NCBI GenBank assembly: GCA_034509425.1 | Contig: JAVTVJ010000049.1 | Span: 682,001 to 746,000 of the forward strand | Reading direction: 5' to 3' | Source: Eopsaltria australis | Taxonomy: Eukaryota > Chordata > Aves > Passeriformes > Petroicidae | DNA: 64,000 nucleotides | Shown: piece by piece, positions 35,835 through 47,500 of the stretch | Position numbering within the stretch: the stretch's first letter is position 1 | Layout: the number at the start of each line of letters is the position of its first letter | The notes under the pieces: generated by a model | What the model was told of the DNA's origin: nothing | The model's database searches: none | Seen by the model: only the letters and a program-made list of their open reading frames with translations | Made by a program: the position numbers and the translations under genes

Positions 35835-36520
35835 GCCTGAACTCCAACCAAAGCTCTTTGTTCAGCTAGTTCTTCTCACCATCTCTTGTTTTGGCACATG
35901 AGGACACCTTGGTCCTGTGCCTTTAATATTTCCTTCTTGAAGAATGACTCCTTTGCCCTTCAGGACTGCCTTCCAAGGCACTCTCCAAACCAGTCTCCTA
36001 AACAGGCCAAAGTCTGCCCTCTGTAAGTCCAAGGCAGCAGTTCTTTTGGCCTCCCTCCTTACTTCCCTGAGAATTGAAAACTATCTTGTCATGATCACTG
36101 GGCCTAAGACAGTTTCCAACCATCACATCTCCCACCAATCCTTCTCTATTCACAAACAGCAGGTCCAATGGGACACCTTCCCCAGCTGGCTCCCTCACCC
36201 TCCACATCAGAAAGTGATCTGCCACAAACTCCAGGAACCTCCTGGACTGTTTTATCTCTGTTGTATTTCCAGGACACATCCGGCAAGTTGAAGTCGCCCA
36301 TGAGTCACCCATGAGAACAAGGGCTTGTGGTTGTGAGAATTCTCCCAGCTGAGTATTTCATCTGTCTCTTTGTCCTGCTTGGGTGGTCTATAACAGACTC
36401 CCACCAGGATGTCTGCCTTGTTGGTCTATAAATACTCAACCCTATCATCACCATCATTAGCTCTAGGCAATTAAAACACTCTCCAGAATACAGGGCCACA
36501 CTACCGACTACCGCCTCCTA
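35835..36520 (-). mobile_element. CR1 LINE ORF2 endonuclease-domain fragment (dead)
   Basis: On the minus strand this encodes, in broken frames, the apurinic-endonuclease-like domain that nicks target DNA for CR1. Reading 5' to 3' on that strand, one sees a GECFNCLEL block (about 36480), an ADILVGVCYRPPKQDKETDEI block (about 36365-36425), GDFNLPDVS (about 36285-36310), and QSRRFLEFVADHFL (about 36225-36250). Then come REPAGEGVPLDLLFVNREGL (about 36130-36200) and the PSDHD motif with the SDH residues of the nuclease active site at 36088-36099. Last is an ILKAQDQGVLMC-like block near 35890 from the linker toward the RT. The frame changes several times. One cause is an 11-base direct repeat (CCCATGAGTCA) around 36298-36315. 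The RT domain and the CR1 3' end are missing, which is unusual because CR1 copies normally keep the 3' end. The opposite-strand open frame at 35944-36291 is a shadow. Confidence 0.9.
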
Positions 36521-39500
36521 AAAGGTAAAGTTTGGAATGGAAAAATGAAATGATAGCTTGAGTCTAAATTCCTAAAGGTAAGGTTCTGATTGTATTATGT
36601 TTTATTGGAAGTAACTAGATTCTATGATTGAGAACAGAAAATTCTCTTATTGATAACCTTTAAAAGTGATTTAAAAACTACTAAAAAATTTAATTTGTTT
36701 TCTTACTTGTTTAAAATAAATTTACTTTGTCTTGCCTAACTTGAATAACTTTGTATCATTGGCTACTTTTTGAACATAATATTCACTCTTATTTCTAATG
36801 ATTCAATTAACGACTATTCTTTAATAAGTATGCTGAACCACATAGTCCCCCTCAGTTTTCCAAAGGTTACTTCTATCCACTGAGAAAATTATCAATTATT
36901 CTACATTTCTATCTTGTGTCTTTTCCTTAGTTATTTATTCAAGTGAGAAACACAGACCTGATTTGACATGAATCACTGAAGCAAGATGCCTAATAGTATA
37001 AAAGCATTGCTGCTGTGGTGGAGTTTATTAGAACTGCTCACTCTGCCTTCTCATTACCCACAGAAAGGATTAATATAGAGTTCCTTATTATGAAGATTTC
37101 ATGCCAAGATCATATAAGGAAAAAAAAATAGAATTCCCCATTAATATCTTCAGTGCAGTGCAGCTTAGTGTGATCTCAATAACATGAAAAGTGTCAAAGT
37201 GACATTAGAAAAGATAAGTAGATGGCAGTAGTTATTCACTAAACAGGTCCGACTTATCCCATATCAAAAGATTTAGCAACAGTTCTCCCTAGAACAGTAT
37301 GAGCCAGGACAACTAAGTTACTTGTTGTTCTTCAGTATTCAAAAATAGCTCAGAGAAGTGTCTGTAAAGAATGCTCCTTTGTTATATATACTGCTTTGTC
37401 TTTTGTCTATCACTGAAAATGAAGTGAAACAAGAAACCTCCAAGATATAGTCACATTCATTCGAGATGAAATGGCCAGAATCCTCAATAGTATTGTGGTA
37501 AATAAATTAATGCATCATTAATGCAAGAGAACCACATGTGGGCTAAGACATGATGAAATTGTTTGTTCTTCCAGTTTGGATTTTTTTTTTGTTCTAGTCC
37601 CGGTAAAATGTTTTAGTTTCTGAGACTCCTAGGAATACGCCGGCTTTTTTGTGGAGTAAATTTCTTACTTGATGCTGCTTGACAGTTAATGTTAAACAAA
37701 AATGCCCCAAATCTGTGAGTGCAGATGCTTAAAACTTAGCTTAAGTTTGCATAGCTTACTAAATCAAGAATTAATTCTCAGCATTGAAACTAAAACCAGT
37801 GTAAAAATAAAAGCAAGTGATTTTGCTACAATTATAGGCAGAATATTAAAAAAAAGAAAGTTGAAGGACTACTAGCTAGCATACAGGTAAAATTTGCTGT
37901 GTAAATAACTATGAATATAAAGAATCATTCATAGAGAAGCAGGAAAAGTTCCTGATAGTAGAAGGTAGATAATTGTAACAATCTGTCCAAATATTTCACT
38001 ATAAATTAACTGAAAAGGAGTTATAATGAAGAAAGACTAGGATCACAGTTCATTGAACAGTTCAATGTAATTGAGTTTGTGAAGTGATATGGTATGGATT
38101 AAGGGCTCAGCTTTATTGGGTCAAAGGATTAATTGTCCTTTTAAGGTGAAATTTCGTGAGGTTACTGAACCAATTTCACAGAGGGTGGGTTGGGGGAATG
38201 AGTGCCACTTTTAGCAGCAGCAACTGCCTGTTATCTGGTGAGACTTCCCCTTTCTAAAACTTACAGCATATAGAGAGAAATGGGAAAACTCTGTAAACAG
38301 GAGAAAAAACCTCACAAGATTCTGAGGGGGTAGAGAAGGAGAATTTATTTAGCCTAAGTGGGCACCGCAGCACTTGAAAACCTCACTTATTTATCACTTA
38401 CTTAGTTTGGATGATATTCAAAGGTGTTGTTATGTTTATAGGCAAAAATATATTTGTAAGATCTTTAATTGTGCAGAAAATCCTCAAAACATGTATGCAG
38501 CGTAATTTATGGCATTTGTAATATTTGTAACAATTTGTAATAATTTGCAACTTTATAGCAGAGTGTATTTTTAGGTTCTGTCATATATTTGACTCCATAT
38601 TTGGAGAGATAAGCATCGGACAGCTTTAATACTTGAAGAGAGTAAAAAAGGATACGAGTGACCTTGCCTAACACCACCTGATCACACTCGGTCACACTGA
38701 TGACCAAAACTTAATTCTTCTCACTATCATCCAAGTACTTATTGGTGCTCTAATTCGTTTCTAGGTAAATTTAACAGAACTAGTCCTGTTGGTGTCAATA
38801 ATGCAGCAGCTACAGAACTCTGCTTTTTTAAAAAAATAAATGTAGTCCTTACCAACATTGCAGTTGTTGATAAGGGGAACAGAAGTGTGGCTTAGAGAAC
38901 TGAATCTCAGCTTCTGACATATCCAGGTGAGGAATTTAAAATTTACAATTTCCTTTTTTACTCCTTTCTAAAAGTTTCATCTTGTTCAGTGGGGTGTATC
39001 TTGTGGGTCAGAAGATTCTCTAAGCAATAGCTGGTGTTTTGAGATCTCTAAGTTCCAATAACTTAATTTCGTGCCTTTTTTTAGATATACAGCTAATATG
39101 TTCTGATTCATGGTAGTCTTGTCTTTGTTTGTTTGTTCTGTTTGTGATTTTTTTTATACAGTGCTTTTTTACTTCACAGTATAGTAGTATTAGTAGAGGA
39201 AAATAACAGTAAAACTCTAATTTGCCTTCAGAAGTCCATGCCATATAAACAATTCATTTTGACCCACATCTGCTTAGTGTTTTCACCTTTTGAGAATAGG
39301 TTATTAGAGCAGCTCCAGCATATAAATGTCATTTATGGAGAAACAGGGGAAAATACCAGATGGTATTTTGCTGTAACAATGTGGTCACTTCAAAGCTTGT
39401 GGCATTACTGCTACTGTGTAGTATCCTGGTCCTGTGACTAATGACAACACATCCCTGCTGTGCTTAATTTTTCTGAGGTTTCTATAAATGGTGCTAAAAA

Positions 39501-40646
39501 CTCCTTAGAATTACAGTGCTTTGTGCAGGCCTGAAACTTTTGTATACTTTTCTTTTTCTTGGTAACCTCTTTGTGGAAAGATTTTTAATACTAGACATAC
39601 ACATATTATTTCGATGTGTGTACTGTCTAGTGTATTTACATTACATGCTTACCAAAACTGGTAACACTGCAAACCAGTTAGTACCCATAAGATGGAATAC
39701 CAAAGGAGCTGAGTTTATCAATGATTGAGTTTAAAGGTGAATTGATAATACCTACTGACAACTCAAGCTCACAGTCTCTGTTTCATGTCATTCTCATCTG
39801 TATGCTCTGTGCTATTCTCTGTGCTCCACTATTAAGAGAAACACCAAATTATATATTAATGCTTTAAAAACTGTCTATATTGAACTATTTTAGCAGTAGA
39901 AATGTTAAATATTGTCAGCCAATATAGTGGAAAACATATTCTAATACTACTATGATCTAAATCAGGTTTAGGAAATAGCTCCAAATCATCTCTTTTTTAA
40001 GATATCAAATGCATGACACCTTTGAAGGATCTCTGCCTATGGCTCTTGCGAAAGAATTATTTTAGAGAAAGTCACAAGTATTCAAGGGACTTGAAAAAGA
40101 TTGAAGCATCCAGTGTAAATCTCTTCAGAAGGTACATGTACAACTCTTCGGTTCTTTTGAAGATTTCAAATACAATTTTTAATATGTTTTTCATTATATT
40201 ATTTCAAATGCTAGTTAGAAATACAAGAAAAAAATGCCTATCATTTTCTTACTAAGACACTGTGTCTTCTTTCTGTATCTTGAATTAAGTCACTAGCATT
40301 TAAAATGAGCTACAAATCCAGGAAGCAATCTGCCTTTCACTTGCACTTATTATTTCCTTAAAAGTAATTTGAAATAGGCAAATAAACAATCACAAAATTT
40401 CAAGTAATTACTGCTCTTAATTTTGACATTTCCTGTGAATTAAGAAGACATAGCAGGTTTCCGTTTGTTTCATTATATTTAATATAATAAACTTTTAAAC
40501 ACTGGAGAGGTTTCTGAACAGAGTGTTGTTACAACCGGCCCCTGAAGGTGGGGGTAACTTAGGTTCTTGTAATGAATTCCTCAGGGAGATCTGCTTAACC
40601 CTTAGGTTTCCCTTAGAGTGAAATGACACTGATTTTTATAAATATA
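36521..40646. other. unique AT-rich non-coding stretch, no gene recognised
   Basis: Four kilobases with no recognisable exon or mobile element. Two copies of ATTAATGCA (homeodomain/POU-like words) lie at 37506-37514 and 37517-37525. A TTTG-rich run lies at about 39119-39154. Open frames are all 80 codons or less. Confidence 0.65.
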
Positions 40647-40647
40647 C

Positions 40648-40669
40648 ATATATATATATATATATATAT
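40648..40669. repeat. (AT)11 microsatellite
   Basis: A perfect alternating AT run of 22 bases, preceded by a further short AT stretch broken by one C. It is a typical polymorphic dinucleotide repeat. Confidence 0.95.
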
Positions 40670-40729
40670 GGTCTATTTTAGTACAATTTGGTTGCAATGA
40701 AAAGCAGGTATGTAGACATTTTGGTTGTT

Positions 40730-41540
40730 ATTATCTACAGAAATGCAACAATATAAAGGAGTAAAAATAACACTTTGGAAAATGTATGAGGAAAAGAAAG
40801 AGAAAGAAAGGGTGAGAGTAGAAAGACATCACTACCTGTTGATCCAGAGATGAGATTTGATTGTTGCAGTTTCTTTTGGTCAAAGTGGTGGTTGCAGTCT
40901 TGATCCACCAGGGGTGGGAGAAATCCTGTGAAACACAGTCCAATTGGTTAACATACTCTGAGTTAGGTGGGAACACCCCCACCTACCTGGGTGGCACTTT
41001 TACACTGTCTGTTGCAACACTGTGGATCACACACAGTCCCCTGCTGGAAGGCCCCAGAAATGAGTCTGGGGGTGCTTTGGGGGTGTTTGGTGGTTTATGA
41101 GCCCTTCTAAGATGTGCAGCCCCCTCTCATGTCAGTGTAGCTGAGCCAGTTATGCCCAGTGAGAAGGGATGAACATTCTCAGGCCAAAGTGTGTGAATGT
41201 GAATGTCCCTTATGGGTGTGACCCTCCCAATGGTGGGATGAAGAGAGGATACTGGCATGATATAAAGCACTATCCCACCTCACATGATCTGCTTATCATC
41301 AGCCATTTCCCTTATCTGGCTCAAACCCCAGGGCCTCTGGTGGTGAGTGTTCACCCCTCTGTTTTACGCAGACCAGAGGCTTTGCCACTACACGCTCAAA
41401 ACCTCCCCTCCTGCCCTTCTGGGATTGCCAACCTGGCCCCAGCAAAGCACCCTGCCACCTCCACAAATGGCCAAATATTTGAGCCATTAACCATTAGCAT
41501 CTCAGTCTCTCACAAGTGCCAAGTCCTAAACATTTGAGAA
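40730..41540. mobile_element. probable LTR / endogenous-retrovirus-derived block
   Basis: A block of about 800 bases that is GC-richer than its surroundings, with segments that resemble avian ERV LTR text. Read on the minus strand, the left part gives a pyrimidine-rich TTTCTTTCTCTTTCTTTTCC tract followed by a TTATATTGTTGCATTTCTGT end. On the plus strand TATAAA occurs at 41261-41266. The orientation is therefore uncertain and no end pair or target duplication was found. The open frames at 40861-41100 and 41169-41537 (plus) and 41299-41487 (minus) lie inside and show no retroviral protein motif that I recognise. It could also be a non-retroviral repeat or unique GC-rich DNA. Confidence 0.35.
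40905..40918 (+). promoter_or_regulatory. CTCF-core-like motif inside the LTR-like block
   Basis: CCACCAGGGGTGGG closely resembles the CTCF core CCACNAGGGGGC, differing mainly at the T in the G-run. Transposable elements often spread CTCF sites. Whether this one is bound cannot be told from sequence. Confidence 0.3.
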
Positions 41541-44500
41541 TGACGTATTACACAGATTACACACATTTGCTTTTCTGACTCACTATACATTGTGTATTTT
41601 GGCTTATTAATATTGTATAAGCACCAGATCTCAGCATCTTGACCATAAAATAATTGCAAAACAAACCAGCCAAGTAGTTGAGATTAACCTATGATTATGT
41701 TTTTTCTAGTATTACATTTCTTTCCAAAGCCTGTTTAAGTCTGTATATTCTTACTGACAAGGCTATTTTGGACATGAGCTAAATGTAAACCTGTCTTATT
41801 CCTTACTAAGTGTTGTCATTGAAATCAGGGAGGAATTAGTCACTATTGCTGATTTTCAAAACTGAAGTGTAGTTCTACTCAGTCTTGAGAACCTGAACTT
41901 CTCTGAGTAGGATTCTTGCTATATTTTAATGGTGTGGAAGTTAACCAATACAAGCCTTTAGACTCTTTCTGTGCTTGGTATAGATAAATATGCACATCCA
42001 CCCTGAGACAGGAATGTAAAATAGATGGGCTGATTTAGAAGAATGTAGGTGATTAAAGATCATACTTAGGTAAGTTTGAATTCCAATTTTTATTTAAATT
42101 GTCATCATTTCACCCCAAAATGAACTTCTGACTAGTTCTGTAAACATGTTAAAGTAAGTAGCTGACTATGGATCCGTCAGTAAGGAATTCTTGAGACAGA
42201 ATGTACAATAAATTATAGCCACCGGAAATATTTGAATTCAATCTCTCCCTTCCCTATTGAATGCTTTGGTTACCAGCTTGTAGAGATATTTCTGTCTTTT
42301 CTTTATTTAGCCTGTAATTATTCTGTACTTTGAGAAACAATTTTCACAGGAGAGCATCTTGTTCCAGACTAGGTTATAACCTGGTTATCAAGGCTCTTTT
42401 CATGAGATAGGCGTATATTTCCTCAGTCAAAGGACATATTGAACCTTACTGTCTTCTATGTTAAAGGTGCCAGAATTATGCAAAATACAAGTGAAGCAGC
42501 ACTTCCAGTTAATGTACTCAGAATTCTGTCTGCCTCAAGAAAAGTGGTATCCAAGCAGGGTTTTGTAAGATCTAAGTTTGAGAACTACACTGAAAATTAA
42601 GTGTTCACTCTCTTTGTGCATCTGGCACAGTGCTTCTGCTGGCTTGGTCATCTGTCTCTTCCTCAAGATTTTTTTCGAAGATGTTTCCTTGCCTGTGTAA
42701 ATTCCCCAGGGAAAGTTATTTGAAAGTTTGGATTTTAAGTCCAGCAGAGACTCAGTACTGGCAAGGATATTTCAGAGAGGTAACACATTTTCAATGTGTC
42801 TCACAACCAATGGGTGATCCTTTATTTATATCTTGATAAAGTCTTATTTCCTCTGTCTGTGTTAAGATTCAAAGAAAAATTAAAAGTCTAGTTTAATGTT
42901 TAAACATGATATTAACAAAAGTTGTCTCTTTCTCAGTAAAAGTTCTTTTTAATGTAGCATTGAATTTGTTTACATTTCCATTCTATTGTTTATGAGTAAA
43001 TGCAGAGTATGAGTAAATAGTGGTAAACCAAACTGGGATCTATTGGGATAGACTGAGATAGTACAATAGTACTGCAAGTTAACTGTTAATCTTTTCTTCC
43101 CATTTTGGTATTCCAGTCTAGAATTACTCTCTGTAAGAATCACAATAAGGTAGGTTGGAATGTAGAATTAACAGAAGGAAATGGCGTATCATTTGCTTTA
43201 GGATGCTACCCTAAATTCTCTGTCCATTGACAGTGAGGCTTAAAGTGGATTTTTCTTTCTCAGATACATATAAGACTACAACTTCTATAATGATTTTCTT
43301 ATTCTAAAGTCTTTGTACCCTGTTTTTAAGGTTTATTAAGTAACTTTACTTTTTGCTGTTATAGCCATTTTAAAAAATATTATTTTTGTTATCTGTAGCC
43401 TTACAGAGTGATATTTGCACCCAATTAATTGTGTGACTAGATGTATTCAGACTCTAATTTCTACTTGTCTTGAGGTCCAGCAAAAAGAAAAATCTGTGTT
43501 GGTTTGAATTTTTTATGTATTTGTGTGTGTACTTAATTTCTCTGAAGCCCATCATGGACAGTTTAAAAATATGTACCAAATTATTTATACAGAGAACTAG
43601 CACTATGACTGAACTAATTCCCATTTGCCTCCTAAATGGGAAGAATAATTGGGCATCTTGATAAAGTATTGTTTACCGCTGAGGACAAAATTTTGCCTCT
43701 CAGAGGTGAACAAACCATTAGGCTGATTTGAAAAGCATCTATTTTACTTGTAAATCTGGATTGGGAGTCTCCTGTGTGAATAAATGAATGGCCTTTCTAG
43801 AAGGAAGCATATATCTGTGAGTTGTGTCAAAACCCATGTGTATGCTGTGTCAGTGTATGTCACATTTATAGATGTAAATAAGATGATGGAGGGCTAATAG
43901 CTGACTTTGTGTTGTGGCACTTTTCAGTGTGAAGTTACTGATTCATGTTGATTGAAGGAAACATTAATTTAGCAATCTCAGCTTTATAGAGCTTCTATTT
44001 TTTCAGGGATTATAGATTTTTTTTTTCCAAAATCTCAGTTTTTCACTTTCTCAACCTACCACGTCATCCGCAAGATACCCAGGTTTTTTTCTCTCATTCT
44101 GCACTAAATTCTCCTAAGTGTGTAATTCTTTTAAATTTGGTCTCATGCATAGGCTGTTACTGTATTCACTTGGTGCATGACTGCTTGCTAAGTGTGTGAC
44201 TGAACTATTTGCCTTAGACCTCAGTTTCTTTAACAACTGTCTTTTAAACAGTCCCTGTTTCTGGATTTTCAAAAGTGGAGTAGTTTTTTTGGGAGGAATG
44301 AAGCAAAGGAGTGGTACTGCTGCCCTTTTGTCATGTTTCTAGAGTAAAGGGAGTTTGTTCCAGTGTAAGGAGAGTACTCAGTACTGCTTGAATACAGCTG
44401 AGAATAGTATTTTTTTCCTGGCTCACATATATTTATTTCTTACTTATATGACACAAAAACAACAGAGATGAATGTATAGAATCCATAATGTAAAGACAGA

Positions 44501-47500
44501 GATTTTGCACGAAGGAGGATCTATGCTGCTGAGTTCTATGGGGAAAAAAAATAAAAGGAAGGTAATAAATACTGAATTTTCTTTGCAATGTGTAAAGAAG
44601 TAAATAGGGTTAGCAAAATTGTTCTTTTAAAATCCCTTTAGAGAAAGAGAATATTTTGCTCCGTTTGGTCCCTAAATTTGGCTTCTGGTACATCTGAGGC
44701 ATTTTAGATGTTGACAGATATCTTTAGCAAACTTGTATATATAATTTTACACATCACCAGCATCTTAAAGCCATTGAATGATGGGTGAGCTGGTATAAGA
44801 TGCATAATAGACATTTTGCAAACCAGATGATCTCCTGCTATAGAACATCCATTTCAAGTAATAACATAAATCTTATGAGGAGGAGTTTTCTAATCATTAT
44901 CCAAATGATTGTAACGTTTCTGGTACCTTCTAAACAAAATTTTATGGTGATGCCTGAAAAGGAAAAAGACACCCAAGAGAATAACAGTCTGAGACAAACT
45001 GGTTTGCAAAGGGAGTAGCTGATCTCCCTTGGATGTTGCAGATGAATGCACTTAGTGATAAAAAAAAGAATGGTGGATTACATTTGACCTTTGAAAATAT
45101 TTGACAAGCTGAATATACAGGGGCCATAGAATATTTGTACTTACAAAAAAATCACATAGTTTATAAATGTTTAGGTCTTAAACATGTGATCAAATTAGAT
45201 AATAATCCAGTGTGAACATGCCTTTTTATTGTTTCTGTCTGACACACAACTGTAAAATTGGCCTAGAAATGCTGTTTATCAGACATGAAAATATTCTTCT
45301 GAAAACTAATGAATGAAGCACATAGTGTAGACAGCACATTCGGTGTGAAAATGAAACATGTTTCTCCTTCTATGGTTCTATGAAAGTGGAAGAGATGAAT
45401 GGAAATATTATGCTTCCATAGTACTTACATAATTTTCATAATTGCCTAGGATAACTATGTTTTTGAATGTCTATATTCCTCAAAGCTTTTTAAAATGTGC
45501 AGAAGTTGAAAACAAGGGTTTAAAATTAAGTTCTGTGATGTTCAGGACCCTTAGCTGAAATTTTACATTCTATTGTAATATGAATGATATTGCTATCTGT
45601 GGTATGGTATTGAATTTTCATTTAACATGAAAATAGTTTTCAAACATTGCTGAAATAGGACTTCGTAGTTACTGATCTTGAGTTCTCAAAATAGTGAGAG
45701 CAGTCAGCCTTACTGTGATTACTCTTAATATCTGTGCAATTAACTGAAAATTAATCTCAGGGTTTAAATTCAGTCATTGCCACAATTATTGGGATTATGA
45801 ACTTCATTCAGATGTCAAAATTATGAAGTTTTTAACCAAAGTTCTCCTTTAATGGGTATGCATGTCTATGCATTCCAAATGGAATATAGAATCCAGTATT
45901 TCGGTTTAAAGTTGCTGCAGAAGATGAGTAGGAATCATAACCCAATAAATAGAGACAGTATGTCTTGAGAGCCTTTGCCAGTGGTCAATACTCAAGTTAT
46001 GTGATGGAATATTTGGTGTCTCTCTGATTGAATTTGCAGTCACTGCAAGCCACTGTTCTTTGTCTGACAGCCATGTTGGTTTATTCAGCTGCTGACCTGT
46101 ATGTCTGGTATTATGGACTGCTGCAAATTGGATCAATCTGGAGTTTTAAATCTAGCATGAGCTAGAGCGCTTCCTTTTATGACTTCAAATCTCAGCATCC
46201 ATCTTTCCAGGCAAATTTCCTCTTAGCTAGCTAGTGTAACAATGCTGCCTGGTCTTCCTAATTCAGAGACCTACTGACTCTTTTTCTCCTTGAGCTTGGC
46301 AGACACTTTCTATTCAGTGTGAGGGTGAAGCTTAATCTATGATTTCTGATTATATTCCTCTTGGAAGTACTGTGGTGATTTTTCACATAATGCCTGACTC
46401 CATAGACAGCATTACAGCTCTTTATGTTCCTACCAGGTGCTCTGTACATACTTTTCTGAGAACTAAGGAAGCAATGCAAATAAGTAAGATAGTGTCAGTC
46501 CTAAAAATCCGTATTAAAACATTTGCTGCTTTCTCAGTTGTCTCTGAATGATCCTTGTGATGTTATTAAACTAATTTTTGTTTCCTGCATAACTGTCATT
46601 AAAGTTGAACAACCTCAGGTACTAAGCAAAAGAAACAGTAAAAAAATATTTAAATCCAGAGTGCCTTCTGTAGTTAGGCACAGGTTATATTGTCTGTGAC
46701 ACTATGACATGTCCAGTAATTTATACTTATCTTAAAGTTCTCTTGATTATATTTACTTTGGATGCAGCTTAATTTGTCACTAAATTCAAACATATGGGTT
46801 GTAATGATATCACAAGGAATTTTCCACACAAGTTGCTCTAATGCTTTTTGATAGTGGTATTTATTGCATTGTATGTGTATTGCATTAGAAGCAAATAGTC
46901 TAGTGTCTCTCTGATGGTAGAGGAGATCCACTGCAATATCCTCTGTCTTTACTGTACAAATATAAAAATGCTGGGGACCAATTCACAAGCCAATTTCCTT
47001 TAATCTGTAGGATGCCCATAGACAACATGCGTGTGGCTTTATTCTTGTTTTACCATGTTACCAGCAATCATATATTAAAATATTATAGCTGGTAGTGAGC
47101 TGATGCTAAGCAGCCAGTAGTTAAGTGATACTACCTTGAAGAAAGAGGTAGATTGGTTTTTTTAAAATTTTTATCTTTTACTAAGACAGGCATCATAGAT
47201 TCCTTTGGACTGTCATTATTGAATTATTTTAATGCAGGTGTCCACCATCACACGATGATAGGGATGTTGGTACCATGGCAAGATGATGTGTGGTCATGCA
47301 AAGGGGGCTGCCATCCCTGTTCAAGGTGGCAGAAAGATTTATTCACATTGCAGCCTGTCGTTATCTGTAGTGCCCCTGGGAAGAGATTGACAAGCAGGAC
47401 ATTGTGAGCTGTGTGAGTTGTTCTGATGACTTACTGCAGTTTTCAGTCAGGAGATCGTGCGCTTCTTCTTTTGTGTAATCTTGGTACTTGTCTGCCTGTC

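Noticed and set aside
35944..36291. 115-codon plus-strand open frame
   Set aside because: It is the complement of the CR1 endonuclease fragment on the minus strand.
36617..36640. GATTCTATGATTG, similar to a CR1 tail
   Set aside because: The upstream sequence does not follow the CR1 order.
45370..45395. TTCTATGGTTCTATG, similar to a CR1 3'-terminal repeat
   Set aside because: No CR1 3'-UTR text precedes it, so the short match is likely chance.
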